9,564 nt of DNA from Acidobacteriota bacterium (GTDB lineage: Bacteria > Acidobacteriota > Vicinamibacteria > Vicinamibacterales > Vicinamibacteraceae), in assembly GCA_023429845.1 (NCBI GenBank), contig JAEZCY010000063.1, positions 1 to 9,564 of the forward strand, written 5' to 3'. The notes under the pieces were generated by a model. It made no database searches. It was not told the origin of the DNA and was given only the letters and a program-made list of their open reading frames with translations. Made by a program: the position numbers and the translations under genes. Below, in pieces: positions 1-5,855 of the stretch (position 1 is its first letter; each line of letters starts with the position of its first letter).

Positions 1-48
1 GCACGCGACGCCGACGAGCACCCACAGTTGCAGCCGGAACACCTTCAC
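1..48 (-). CDS. 5' end of an exported protein, cut by the window edge
   Basis: Sixteen codons are visible, read leftward from a GTG at 46-48: MKVFRLQLWVLVGVAC. A short basic start (Lys2, Arg5) followed by a hydrophobic run is typical of a signal peptide or membrane anchor. The visible piece ends on a cysteine, but the residues before it (G-V-A) do not make a canonical lipobox, so a lipoprotein is only possible. The start is supported by a purine-rich ribosome binding site six bases upstream (55-65). It lies 43 bases after the stop of the DUF6797/cytochrome gene with no terminator hairpin between them, so it is probably the next gene of that operon. Function cannot be told from this fragment. 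Confidence 0.5.
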   Translation of the reverse strand, partial: MKVFRLQLWVLVGVAC

Positions 49-54
49 GATCAG

Positions 55-65
55 TCCCCTCTCCT
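55..65 (-). promoter_or_regulatory. Strong ribosome binding site for the edge gene
   Basis: On the minus strand this reads AGGAGAGGGGA, ending six bases before the GTG at 46-48. It is the best Shine-Dalgarno match in the window. It is the main reason for calling a new gene at the left edge, where the coding part is very short. Confidence 0.55.
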
Positions 66-91
66 GCACGTCACCGGCGCCGATGCCGCCG

Positions 92-2821
92 CTATTTCAG
101 ACTCTTGATGAACAGGATCAGCGACTCGACCTGTTCATCGGTGAGCACACCGGCGAAACTCGGCATCCCGGTGCCGCCGCGGTCGTAGCCCTCGACGATG
201 GCCGCGGCAGGCTCGCGGATCGACTGGCGCACATACGCGTCGTCGACGACGGCGGCCGGCGTGCCTTCGGAGAACCTGCGCGTCGTCCCGTACACGCCGG
301 CGAGCGGCGGCCCCAGCTTCTGTGCGCCGCCACGTTCGGTGGCGTGGCAGGCCAGGCAGCCGTACTTCACGAAGACCGCACGCCCCTCATCGACGCTCAC
401 CTCACCGGCCGGCGCCGGCACAGTGGCCTCGCGTCGCGTCAGGTCGAGCACGACATCGCCGAACCCCTCCGCGCGCGGGATGAAGGGCTCGAGCGCATAC
501 GGTGTGGTGTAGGCGCGCCCCTCGACGGGCAGCCCGTCGGAGGTACGCAGGGTCCACCCCACCTCGAGTTGCATCACCGGCCGCATGTCGGGCACCGCCA
601 CGAAGACGGCGCGGCCATCGGCCGACACGTAGGCGCGGCTCGGCGTCAATCGGTCGATGCCGGTGGTGCCGTCCGCCTTGTACTGCGGTGATCCGTATCG
701 GTACGTGCGCTTGTACTGCCACGAGGCGAAGGCGTAGTTGGCTGCGTCCTCGGCGATGCGTCGGTCCGGCGCCACGTCGAAGCGCAGGAGCACACCCTCA
801 CGCATCGGCGTGACCTGCCGGGGCACCGTCACGGGCCGACCGGTGTAGCGTACGCGCGCCAGGCCGGCCAGCCTGGTGGCCGTCGTGCCCCACCCGATGA
901 TCTGGAAGCCCGCGATGTACAGCTGTCCGTCGGCAGGGTTGACCGATCCGTTGAGCGGCGGGATGTCGAACGCCGAGGTAAGGCTGACGACCGCGGCCTG
1001 CGGCATCGCACGGTCGGCGTCGAGCAGCACGCGGAACAGCTCGGGGCGGTTGTAGCCGATGTGCACGAGGCCGTTGTCCAGCGGGCCCATTCGCGCGTCG
1101 AGCAGCCACACCTGCGACATGCCGGAGGCGTTCACGGCGTGCGGGATCCACGTCAGGGGCGCGGCGATCGGCGCCGGGTAGACCTCCTTCGGCAGCACGT
1201 CGCTCAGGAACCCGTAGAACTGGTTGTCGCGCACGATGTGCAGCGGCGTGCTCGGGATGTAGTGCCCCTGCTGATCGCTTGCCGTGACGAGCCCGGTGAT
1301 CGGATGCACGCCGATCTCGGGTTGCCTGAGGCCATGGCCGAGCACCGTCGCGCGTCGGCCGTCAGCCGAGAGCCGCAGAACGCTGCCGTTGTGCTTGCCG
1401 ATGGTCGTCGCTTCCTGCCCGCCCTTGGCGATCACGAACTCGCCGCCTGGCCCCAGCCGGATCGTGCTCGGGAACTCACGGGTGTCGGCGGTCTGCGCGA
1501 ACGCATTGGAGAAGAGCTCGTGGCGGTCGGCTTCGTCGTCACCATCGACGTCGACCAAACGCCAGACGCCGTTCCGATCGAAGGCGTAGATCCGGTCCTC
1601 TCGAATCGCCACGGTGAGCGGCTCGTGCAGCCCGGACGCGAAGCGCTTCCAGCGCGCGACGCCGCGGGCGTCGTCGAGGCCGCGCACCAGCCACACGTCG
1701 CCGTCGAGCGTCACGACCACGCCGGTGCCGTCGTCGCGGAACTGGATGTCGCTCAACCGCACGTTGCGGCGCCACGGGTTGTCGGTCGGCAGCGCTACGT
1801 CGTCCACCACGTATGCGTCAGTGTTCGGTGACGCGTCTATGGCTGTGATGATCTCCCGCGACCAGCGCGGCGTGCTCGCGGCCGCGGTAATGGCGCGCGG
1901 CGTGACGGTGGGCGCCGGGCCGCCCGTCGCTACCGCGATCGCCAGACGCAGGGTGCCGTCGTGGGGCGGCACTCGCACTGCCCTCACCGTGGACCCGTTG
2001 GGCCCCGCCAGGCTTTCGAGAGCGGGACGATCGGGCCGCTGCGACGCTCGCGCAGGCGACGCCGTCGACGCGTCAGCCCGTTCGGCCCTGACGCTCAGAG
2101 CCACGTCGGTCCCCGGCGCTGGCGTGCCGAGAAGCAGCCAGAGCGTCCGGCTGCTCGGTCCGATCTCGAGATGGCGCACGAGCGCGTGGCGGGAACGGGC
2201 GACCGGGGCGGTCGCGACCAGTTCCTGCACCGGCGTTCCAGCCACGTCGTACTCGAGGACGGCGCCGTCGCGCGTGAAACGTATCGCCGTGAACCGCGCC
2301 AACGCGGGATCGACCGGGCCGCGCCCGACCTCCTCCTGGGAGGGCGCCGGCTCGCGCGGGTCGGCGAGCGACGGTTGTTCGCCGGCCTGCCAGCCGGGAT
2401 AGATGCCGTTGGCGAGCCACACGGAGCCGTCAGGCTCCGGCAGGTTCTTCTGGCCGTTCGCCGTCTTGCGGTCGGGAGCGTGATACGAGCCGGGCGCAAG
2501 GGCCGTCGGCGTGACGCCGGCGCCTTCCCACACCGCCGCCACGCGCAACAGGTCCGTGTCGAACGCCAGCCAGAGGCCGTTGCCCGCGCGCAGCACCAGC
2601 GCGCGTGGCGAGAGGTTATCGGCGGGTAGCGTGGCGCCGGCGCGGCGTGCGTCCACGACCGACGAGAAGAACGGGGCGTCGTCCTCGAGCCAGGGGCCCC
2701 AGTCGTGACCGGCCTCCTGCTGCCGGGCCTGTCCGTGGCCGGGCACGGTGCTCACCGAGAACGCGACGGCAAGTGCGATCGTCGAGGTGACGAGCCATCC
2801 GGAAAGACGAAATGCGGACAT
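92..2821 (-). CDS. Exported DUF6797-type protein with C-terminal cytochrome c domain
   Basis: A 909-residue protein starting at ATG 2819-2821. The frame stays open further upstream, but only at this Met does a signal peptide begin (hydrophobic residues about 8-26), and the upstream part would overlap the preceding gene. Residues about 38-175 match the DUF6797 family as I recall it: GHDWGPWLEDDAPFF near the start, then FDTDLLRVAAVWEG, WLANGIYPGW and DPREPAPSQEEVGRGP. Residues about 320-650 look like a beta-propeller of the glucose/sorbosone dehydrogenase kind (repeated VWLVRGLDD, IYAFDRNGVWRLVD, GSVLRLSADG stretches). Residues about 810-909 are a class I cytochrome c domain: CLACH at 822-826 binds heme and Met886 in GTGMPSF is the likely sixth ligand. 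It should act in the periplasm as a heme protein, perhaps oxidising a small molecule and passing on electrons; the substrate is unknown. It follows a c-type cytochrome gene by 16 bases, in the same operon. Confidence 0.9.
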   Translation of the reverse strand: MSAFRLSGWLVTSTIALAVAFSVSTVPGHGQARQQEAGHDWGPWLEDDAPFFSSVVDARRAGATLPADNLSPRALVLRAGNGLWLAFDTDLLRVAAVWEGAGVTPTALAPGSYHAPDRKTANGQKNLPEPDGSVWLANGIYPGWQAGEQPSLADPREPAPSQEEVGRGPVDPALARFTAIRFTRDGAVLEYDVAGTPVQELVATAPVARSRHALVRHLEIGPSSRTLWLLLGTPAPGTDVALSVRAERADASTASPARASQRPDRPALESLAGPNGSTVRAVRVPPHDGTLRLAIAVATGGPAPTVTPRAITAAASTPRWSREIITAIDASPNTDAYVVDDVALPTDNPWRRNVRLSDIQFRDDGTGVVVTLDGDVWLVRGLDDARGVARWKRFASGLHEPLTVAIREDRIYAFDRNGVWRLVDVDGDDEADRHELFSNAFAQTADTREFPSTIRLGPGGEFVIAKGGQEATTIGKHNGSVLRLSADGRRATVLGHGLRQPEIGVHPITGLVTASDQQGHYIPSTPLHIVRDNQFYGFLSDVLPKEVYPAPIAAPLTWIPHAVNASGMSQVWLLDARMGPLDNGLVHIGYNRPELFRVLLDADRAMPQAAVVSLTSAFDIPPLNGSVNPADGQLYIAGFQIIGWGTTATRLAGLARVRYTGRPVTVPRQVTPMREGVLLRFDVAPDRRIAEDAANYAFASWQYKRTYRYGSPQYKADGTTGIDRLTPSRAYVSADGRAVFVAVPDMRPVMQLEVGWTLRTSDGLPVEGRAYTTPYALEPFIPRAEGFGDVVLDLTRREATVPAPAGEVSVDEGRAVFVKYGCLACHATERGGAQKLGPPLAGVYGTTRRFSEGTPAAVVDDAYVRQSIREPAAAIVEGYDRGGTGMPSFAGVLTDEQVESLILFIKSLK

Positions 2822-2837
2822 CGGGGAGCCGATGCTA

Positions 2838-3419
2838 CTACTTCGCGGCGCTCGTGCCGATGTCGAACCGGAACGCCGTGTGGCAGCTCGTGCACCCCTG
2901 CATGACGACGCCGAGTTGCCTGGTGGCGGCCTCGAGATCGTTGGCACGGGCCGCGCGCAGCAGCGTCACGAGTTCGTCATGAAAGGCCTCGTCCTGCTCG
3001 ATGAACGCGGCGAGCGCCGGCTTGCCGCCCTTCGGCGGCACGTACTCGCCCCGCTTCAATGCCGAGTCGGTGACTTCGCGCGCCGCATGGACTCGTGAGA
3101 TGCCGGCTGGAATGGCGGCCAGGCTGTTCTGAGCGACTGCCGTGACCCAATCACGCATGGCCTCGTTGAGCAGCCGCATTTCGGCCTGGACGGGATTGGT
3201 CGGAGGGCCAGGCGGAATCAAGGCCATGGCGCCCGTCGGCTGCGCGTCCTGCGCATGAGCCGCGGCCGGCTCGCCGTGATCGGCAGCGGCGTGAGCCTCC
3301 GCACTCGCAGCGGCTGCGTCATCCGGGCGCCGGTCACCGCACCCGGCAACCCCAAGCGGAAGGCACAAGACCATCATCAGCAGGGCAGACGAGAGGCCGG
3401 CGAAGCGACGAGTGGACAT
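2838..3419 (-). CDS. Class II c-type cytochrome, lipoprotein
   Basis: A 193-residue protein. The N-terminus has basic residues (Arg4, Arg5), a hydrophobic stretch (9-24) and a lipobox V-A-G-C with Cys27 as the predicted lipidated residue, so it is likely membrane-anchored and facing the periplasm. Residues 30-65 are an Ala/Pro/His-rich linker. Residues about 75-180 look helical, and the only heme-binding motif, CTSCH (176-180), lies almost at the C-terminus. That placement is the hallmark of class II cytochromes (c' and c556 types, four-helix bundles). Met81 in the first predicted helix could be the sixth iron ligand of a low-spin c556-like form; this is inferred. It is the first gene of the operon and would be a natural electron partner of the heme protein encoded 16 bases downstream. 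No convincing ribosome binding site precedes the ATG. Confidence 0.85.
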   Translation of the reverse strand: MSTRRFAGLSSALLMMVLCLPLGVAGCGDRRPDDAAAASAEAHAAADHGEPAAAHAQDAQPTGAMALIPPGPPTNPVQAEMRLLNEAMRDWVTAVAQNSLAAIPAGISRVHAAREVTDSALKRGEYVPPKGGKPALAAFIEQDEAFHDELVTLLRAARANDLEAATRQLGVVMQGCTSCHTAFRFDIGTSAAK

Positions 3420-3484
3420 GATGAGCGGATGGTACCGCGTCGGCGCTGTTGCTTCGATGCGTCGGGTGACGATAGCGTGGGCCC
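3420..3484. promoter_or_regulatory. Divergent promoter region between cytochrome operon and P450
   Basis: The 65 bases separate two divergent starts, so they must hold or adjoin the promoters for both directions unless these lie inside the genes. For the plus strand I see TTGCTT (3449-3454) and ATAGCG (3472-3477) with 17 bases between them, a weak sigma-70-like pair; a transcript from it would begin almost at the P450 GTG. Nothing convincing is seen for the minus strand, and no inverted repeat suggests an operator. Confidence 0.3.
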
Positions 3485-4648
3485 GTGAGCAACGACACCC
3501 GGCGCAACGAGTGGGATCCGCGGGCTGCGGAGGTGCGGCAGGATCAGATAGCGGCGTACGACGCGATGCGGCAGCGCTGCCCGGTGGCGCACAGCACGTA
3601 CCTGCACTGGTCGGTGTTCGGCCACGCCGATGTCCTGCGCGTGCTGCACGATCCCGACTCGTTCAGCAACGCCGTGTCCACCCATGTGGCCGTGCCCAAC
3701 GGCATGGACCCGCCGCAGCACACGGCGTTCCGCGAGATCGTGGACCGGTACTTCACACCGGCGGCCGTCGCCGCATTCGAGCCGACCTGCACGGTGATTG
3801 CGCGGGTGCTCGTCTCTGGACTGCCTGACGGCGAGGCCGACGTGATGGAGTTGCTGGCCGAGCCCTTCGCCCAGCAGGTGCAGTGCGCCTTCATGGGATG
3901 GCCGGGCTCGCTGCACGAGCCGTTGCGCAAGTGGGTGCGACGCAACCAGCACGCGACGCTCTCGGGCGATCGCGAGGCGATGGCCGGCATCGCTCTCGAG
4001 TTCGACGGCTACATCCGCGCGCAACTCGATGCTCGCCGACAGGCGGGCGACGCGGCGCCCGACGACGCGACGACGCGACTCTGCCGCGAGCGGGTAGACG
4101 GTCGCCTCATCACGGATGACGAGATCGTCAGCATCGTGCGGAACTGGACGGTGGGCGAACTCGGGACGATCGCGGCATCGGTCGGCATCCTTGCGCACTA
4201 CCTCGCGATGAACCAGGACGTGCAGGCCCACCTGCGAGGGTGTCGCGACGACCTGCCGCGCGGCATCGACGAGATCCTGCGCATCCACGCGCCGCTCATC
4301 GCGAACCGGCGGATCACGACGTGTCCCGTGGAACTCGGCGGGCGAGCACTGGAGCCGCACGAACGCGTCTCGGTCCTCTGGGCGTCGGCCAATCGCGACG
4401 AAGCGGTCTTCGGCGATCCCGACGAGTTCCGACTCGATCGCGATCCGGCCATGAACCTGCTCTACGGCGCGGGCATCCACGACTGCCCGGGCGCGCCCCT
4501 GGCGCGGCTCGAACTGAACGTGGTGATGAACGCGCTGCTCGACGCCATGTCTGGCATCGAGCCCGTCGACGGCCGCGAACCCACGCGCGCGCAATATCCG
4601 ACCGGCGGCTTCACGAAACTGCCGCTGCGCGTCGTCCGCCGTTCGTAG
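3485..4648 (+). CDS. Cytochrome P450
   Basis: A 387-residue soluble bacterial P450 with no membrane anchor. The heme-thiolate loop is YGAGIHDCPG (327-336) with Cys334 as the iron ligand; the usual first Phe is Tyr327. The K-helix ExxR is E263-I-L-R266. The C-helix region DPPQHTAFR (75-83) supplies the usual His79 and Arg83 that contact heme propionates. The I-helix (about 219-241) reads VGELGTIAAS: Thr228 is kept, but Gly227 stands where most P450s have Asp or Glu. The GTG start is fixed by an in-frame TAG 12 bases upstream (3473-3475); the next Met is residue 28. No good ribosome binding site is seen. P450s of this class insert oxygen using electrons from a ferredoxin and its reductase; neither is encoded here, so substrate and partners are unknown. 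It diverges from the cytochrome c operon and converges on the transposase. Confidence 0.93.
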   Translation: MSNDTRRNEWDPRAAEVRQDQIAAYDAMRQRCPVAHSTYLHWSVFGHADVLRVLHDPDSFSNAVSTHVAVPNGMDPPQHTAFREIVDRYFTPAAVAAFEPTCTVIARVLVSGLPDGEADVMELLAEPFAQQVQCAFMGWPGSLHEPLRKWVRRNQHATLSGDREAMAGIALEFDGYIRAQLDARRQAGDAAPDDATTRLCRERVDGRLITDDEIVSIVRNWTVGELGTIAASVGILAHYLAMNQDVQAHLRGCRDDLPRGIDEILRIHAPLIANRRITTCPVELGGRALEPHERVSVLWASANRDEAVFGDPDEFRLDRDPAMNLLYGAGIHDCPGAPLARLELNVVMNALLDAMSGIEPVDGREPTRAQYPTGGFTKLPLRVVRRS

Positions 4649-4655
4649 CCGCCGT

Positions 4656-4683
4656 CCTGGAGTTACGTCGCCTGGAGTTACGT
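4656..4683 (+). repeat. Short tandem direct repeat after the P450 stop
   Basis: CCTGGAGTTACGT occurs at 4656-4668 and again at 4671-4683, a period of 15 bases. GTAGCCGCC also occurs at the P450 stop codon (4645-4653) and at the start of the next hairpin (4682-4690). The pattern suggests small duplications at the edge of the REP cluster. Confidence 0.7.
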
Positions 4684-4707
4684 AGCCGCCGGGCCTTGGC
4701 CCGGCGG
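4682..4707 (+). repeat. REP-like hairpin of second type, opposite orientation
   Basis: GTAG (4682-4685) is followed directly by a perfect 10-base inverted repeat (CCGCCGGGCC, then TT, then GGCCCGGCGG; 4686-4707). GTAG plus a GC-rich stem is the layout of REP elements recognised by RAYT transposases. The stem sequence differs from the other units here, and its GTAG lies on the plus strand while theirs lie on the minus strand. It starts 34 bases after the P450 stop and could protect or end that transcript, though no T-run follows. Confidence 0.65.
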
Positions 4708-4727
4708 ACGACGCCCCGTACCCTCGC

Positions 4728-4770
4728 GCACGTCGGGCGTGCGGCCCGCCCGAAGCCTCCGTATCGCCAT
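4728..4770 (-). repeat. Decayed REP unit
   Basis: This stretch aligns with the intact REP units: it keeps CGTCGGGC and the right flank GTATCGCCAT, the latter identical to that of the unit at 5378-5398. The right arm has changed to GCCCGAAGC-like sequence with insertions, and the GTAG head (CTAC on the plus strand) is now CTCC. It appears to be an old, mutated copy. Confidence 0.5.
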
Positions 4771-4776
4771 GCGCGC

Positions 4777-4805
4777 CTGCGCGTCGGGCGGGGCCCGACG
4801 CCTAC
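4777..4805 (-). repeat. Intact REP unit downstream of the RAYT gene
   Basis: A perfect 9-base inverted repeat, GCGTCGGGC and GCCCGACGC with a GGG loop, lies at 4781-4801. CTAC follows at 4802-4805, so the minus strand reads GTAG joined directly to the stem. It is in the same orientation as the four units upstream of the transposase and lies 21 bases beyond its stop codon. Confidence 0.85.
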
Positions 4806-4826
4806 GTACCGGGATGGCGGACGACG

Positions 4827-5288
4827 TCAGATCTTCGGTATGCGGTTCAGCGTCCATCTCAATGGGTTGGTCTCGATGTACTGCGTCAGCGCGTCGTGTT
4901 CCGCCCCAGAGCGAACGATGCGATCGAAGAATCCGCGCTGCCAGAGTGAGGCGTCCCGCGCAACAACTGCACGCTCCCGCGCAATCCGCGTCGTCCGCCC
5001 CTTGAACTGCCCGACAACCCAATCGAGGCGGTGCGTGCTGGCGCACTGGCCTGACTGACGGAGGATCATGTGCACGTGGTCGGGCATCACGACGAACGCG
5101 TCGAGATGCAGGCCGCCGCGAGTGCCAATCACTTCAACGAGTTGCGCTGCGACGTCGCGGCCCAGCGGCGAGTGCCTCACCACCTCGCCATCCACCAGAC
5201 CAAACAGCGGGCGCCGATGACTGGTGCAGACGGTGACGAAGTACGCCCCGGGCGAAGCGTAGTGCCATCCATCCAGTCGATGCGGCAT
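4827..5288 (-). CDS. REP-associated tyrosine transposase (RAYT, HUH/Y1 family)
   Basis: A 153-residue single-domain protein. The HUH metal site is H71-V-H73 in VVMPDHVHMIL, preceded by the family pattern PGAYFVTVCTSHRRPLFG (13-30). LWQRGFFDRIVR (115-126) and the catalytic tyrosine Y137 in QYIETNPLRW complete the Y1 transposase signature. RAYTs resemble IS200/IS605 TnpA; they cut single-stranded REP hairpins next to a GTAG or GGAG tetranucleotide and occur as single-copy, non-mobile genes. All catalytic residues are present, so the protein looks functional. I chose ATG 5286-5288 because conserved sequence starts there; an upstream ATG at 5379-5381 lies inside a REP unit and adds only an Arg-rich REP-encoded tail. 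No Shine-Dalgarno site is seen. The gene is bracketed by REP units: one intact copy 21 bases past the stop and four starting 43 bases upstream of the start. Confidence 0.92.
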   Translation of the reverse strand: MPHRLDGWHYASPGAYFVTVCTSHRRPLFGLVDGEVVRHSPLGRDVAAQLVEVIGTRGGLHLDAFVVMPDHVHMILRQSGQCASTHRLDWVVGQFKGRTTRIARERAVVARDASLWQRGFFDRIVRSGAEHDALTQYIETNPLRWTLNRIPKI

Positions 5289-5330
5289 GACCGGCAGACG
5301 TGCAGCAACCGTGCCGCGACGCCGGGAGCG

Positions 5331-5490
5331 CCTGCGCGTCGGGCAAGGCCCGACGCCTACGTACCGGCATGGCCTGCGCATCGGGCAGGGCCCGACGCCT
5401 ACGTATCGCCATGGTCGCTGCGCGTTGCGCAGGGCCCGACGCCTACGATCGCCACCGTCGCCTGCGCGTCGGGCGGGGCCCGACGCCTAC
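5331..5490 (-). repeat. Tandem array of four REP hairpins
   Basis: Four units have stems at 5336-5356, 5378-5398, 5422-5442 and 5466-5486, spaced 42, 44 and 44 bases. Each is a 9-base stem (GCGTCGGGC / GCCCGACGC) with a three-base loop (AAG, AGG, AGG, GGG), followed by CTAC on the plus strand, so each reads GTAG-stem on the minus strand. The first and last stems are perfect, the second has one mismatch, and the third has a damaged left arm (GCGTTGCGC). Flanks such as CCTGC on the left and GTA..GG(C)AT on the right are partly shared. The array fills the space between the DUF192 gene and the RAYT start. Its last GTAG contains the stop codon of the DUF192 gene. Confidence 0.9.
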
Positions 5491-5855
5491 GTAGCGGCGT
5501 GACGTAGGCAGCGCACCTGGTCGCCCGGTTGCAGCGGCGCCGTGGCGAGCGTGCCGGCGCCGAACTCGAGAACACTGCGCGCCTTGCGCGTGCCCGAGAC
5601 GAGACGCCACGGCGGCAGGCATGGATACGCGCGCAGCACCCGCTGCTCGGCGTCGAGGAACACGACGTCGATCGGGAATCGCATGAACCACGTGTGAATC
5701 GACCACGCGGGCGCGAGCAGCAGACCCTCGCCGCGCGGCAGCGTGCGATGGCCGAGCAGGCCCACCATGCGCGTCCACGCGGTGCGCGCCTCGACGACGA
5801 CACCCACGTGCTGGCCGCTCGGTCCCAGAACCGTGACGCGCGGCGCCGCGCTCAC
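5487..5855 (-). CDS. DUF192 family protein
   Basis: A 122-residue protein starting at GTG 5853-5855, which overlaps the previous gene's TGA as GTGA. The frame is open far upstream, but the DUF192 fold begins right after this GTG and the upstream part is another gene's coding region. Family signatures are RTAWTRMVGLLGHRTLPRGEGLL (25-46), WSIHTWFMRFPIDVVFLDAEQRVLRA (51-76) and RKARSVLEFGAGTLA (90-104). There is no signal peptide, so it is probably cytoplasmic, unlike many DUF192 proteins. DUF192 has no agreed biochemical role. It is the last gene of the coupled operon. Its stop codon TAG (5487-5489) lies inside the GTAG head of the outermost REP unit, while the protein end (GDQVRCLRHAAT) seems of normal length for the family. 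Confidence 0.85.
   Translation of the reverse strand: MSAAPRVTVLGPSGQHVGVVVEARTAWTRMVGLLGHRTLPRGEGLLLAPAWSIHTWFMRFPIDVVFLDAEQRVLRAYPCLPPWRLVSGTRKARSVLEFGAGTLATAPLQPGDQVRCLRHAAT

Noticed and set aside
2822..2947. Upstream start for the DUF6797/cytochrome protein at 2947
   Set aside because: The extra 42 residues overlap the heme end of the upstream cytochrome in another frame and would bury the signal peptide, which starts cleanly at the ATG at 2819-2821.
3377..4594. 405-codon open frame on the minus strand opposite the P450
   Set aside because: The plus strand has clear P450 motifs over the same bases. The antisense frame has no domain and runs across the divergent gap into the cytochrome gene.
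2838..4648. The P450 and the divergent c-type cytochromes as one redox pathway
   Set aside because: The cytochromes carry export signals while the P450 is cytoplasmic and needs a ferredoxin-type donor. Divergent adjacency alone does not support a shared pathway.
4686..4707. Intrinsic terminator for the P450
   Set aside because: The stem is strong but no run of T follows on the plus strand. GTAG at its base fits a REP element better, although an effect on transcript ends is possible.
5289..5381. N-terminal extension of the RAYT to an ATG at 5379-5381
   Set aside because: The extra 31 residues are Arg-rich and translated from REP units. The ATG exists only because of a stem mismatch in one unit, and the family pattern begins at the ATG at 5286-5288.
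5331..5490. CRISPR-like array of regularly spaced repeats
   Set aside because: The interval between stems is only about 21-23 bases and partly conserved, the units are GTAG-headed hairpins, and a RAYT rather than cas genes lies alongside.
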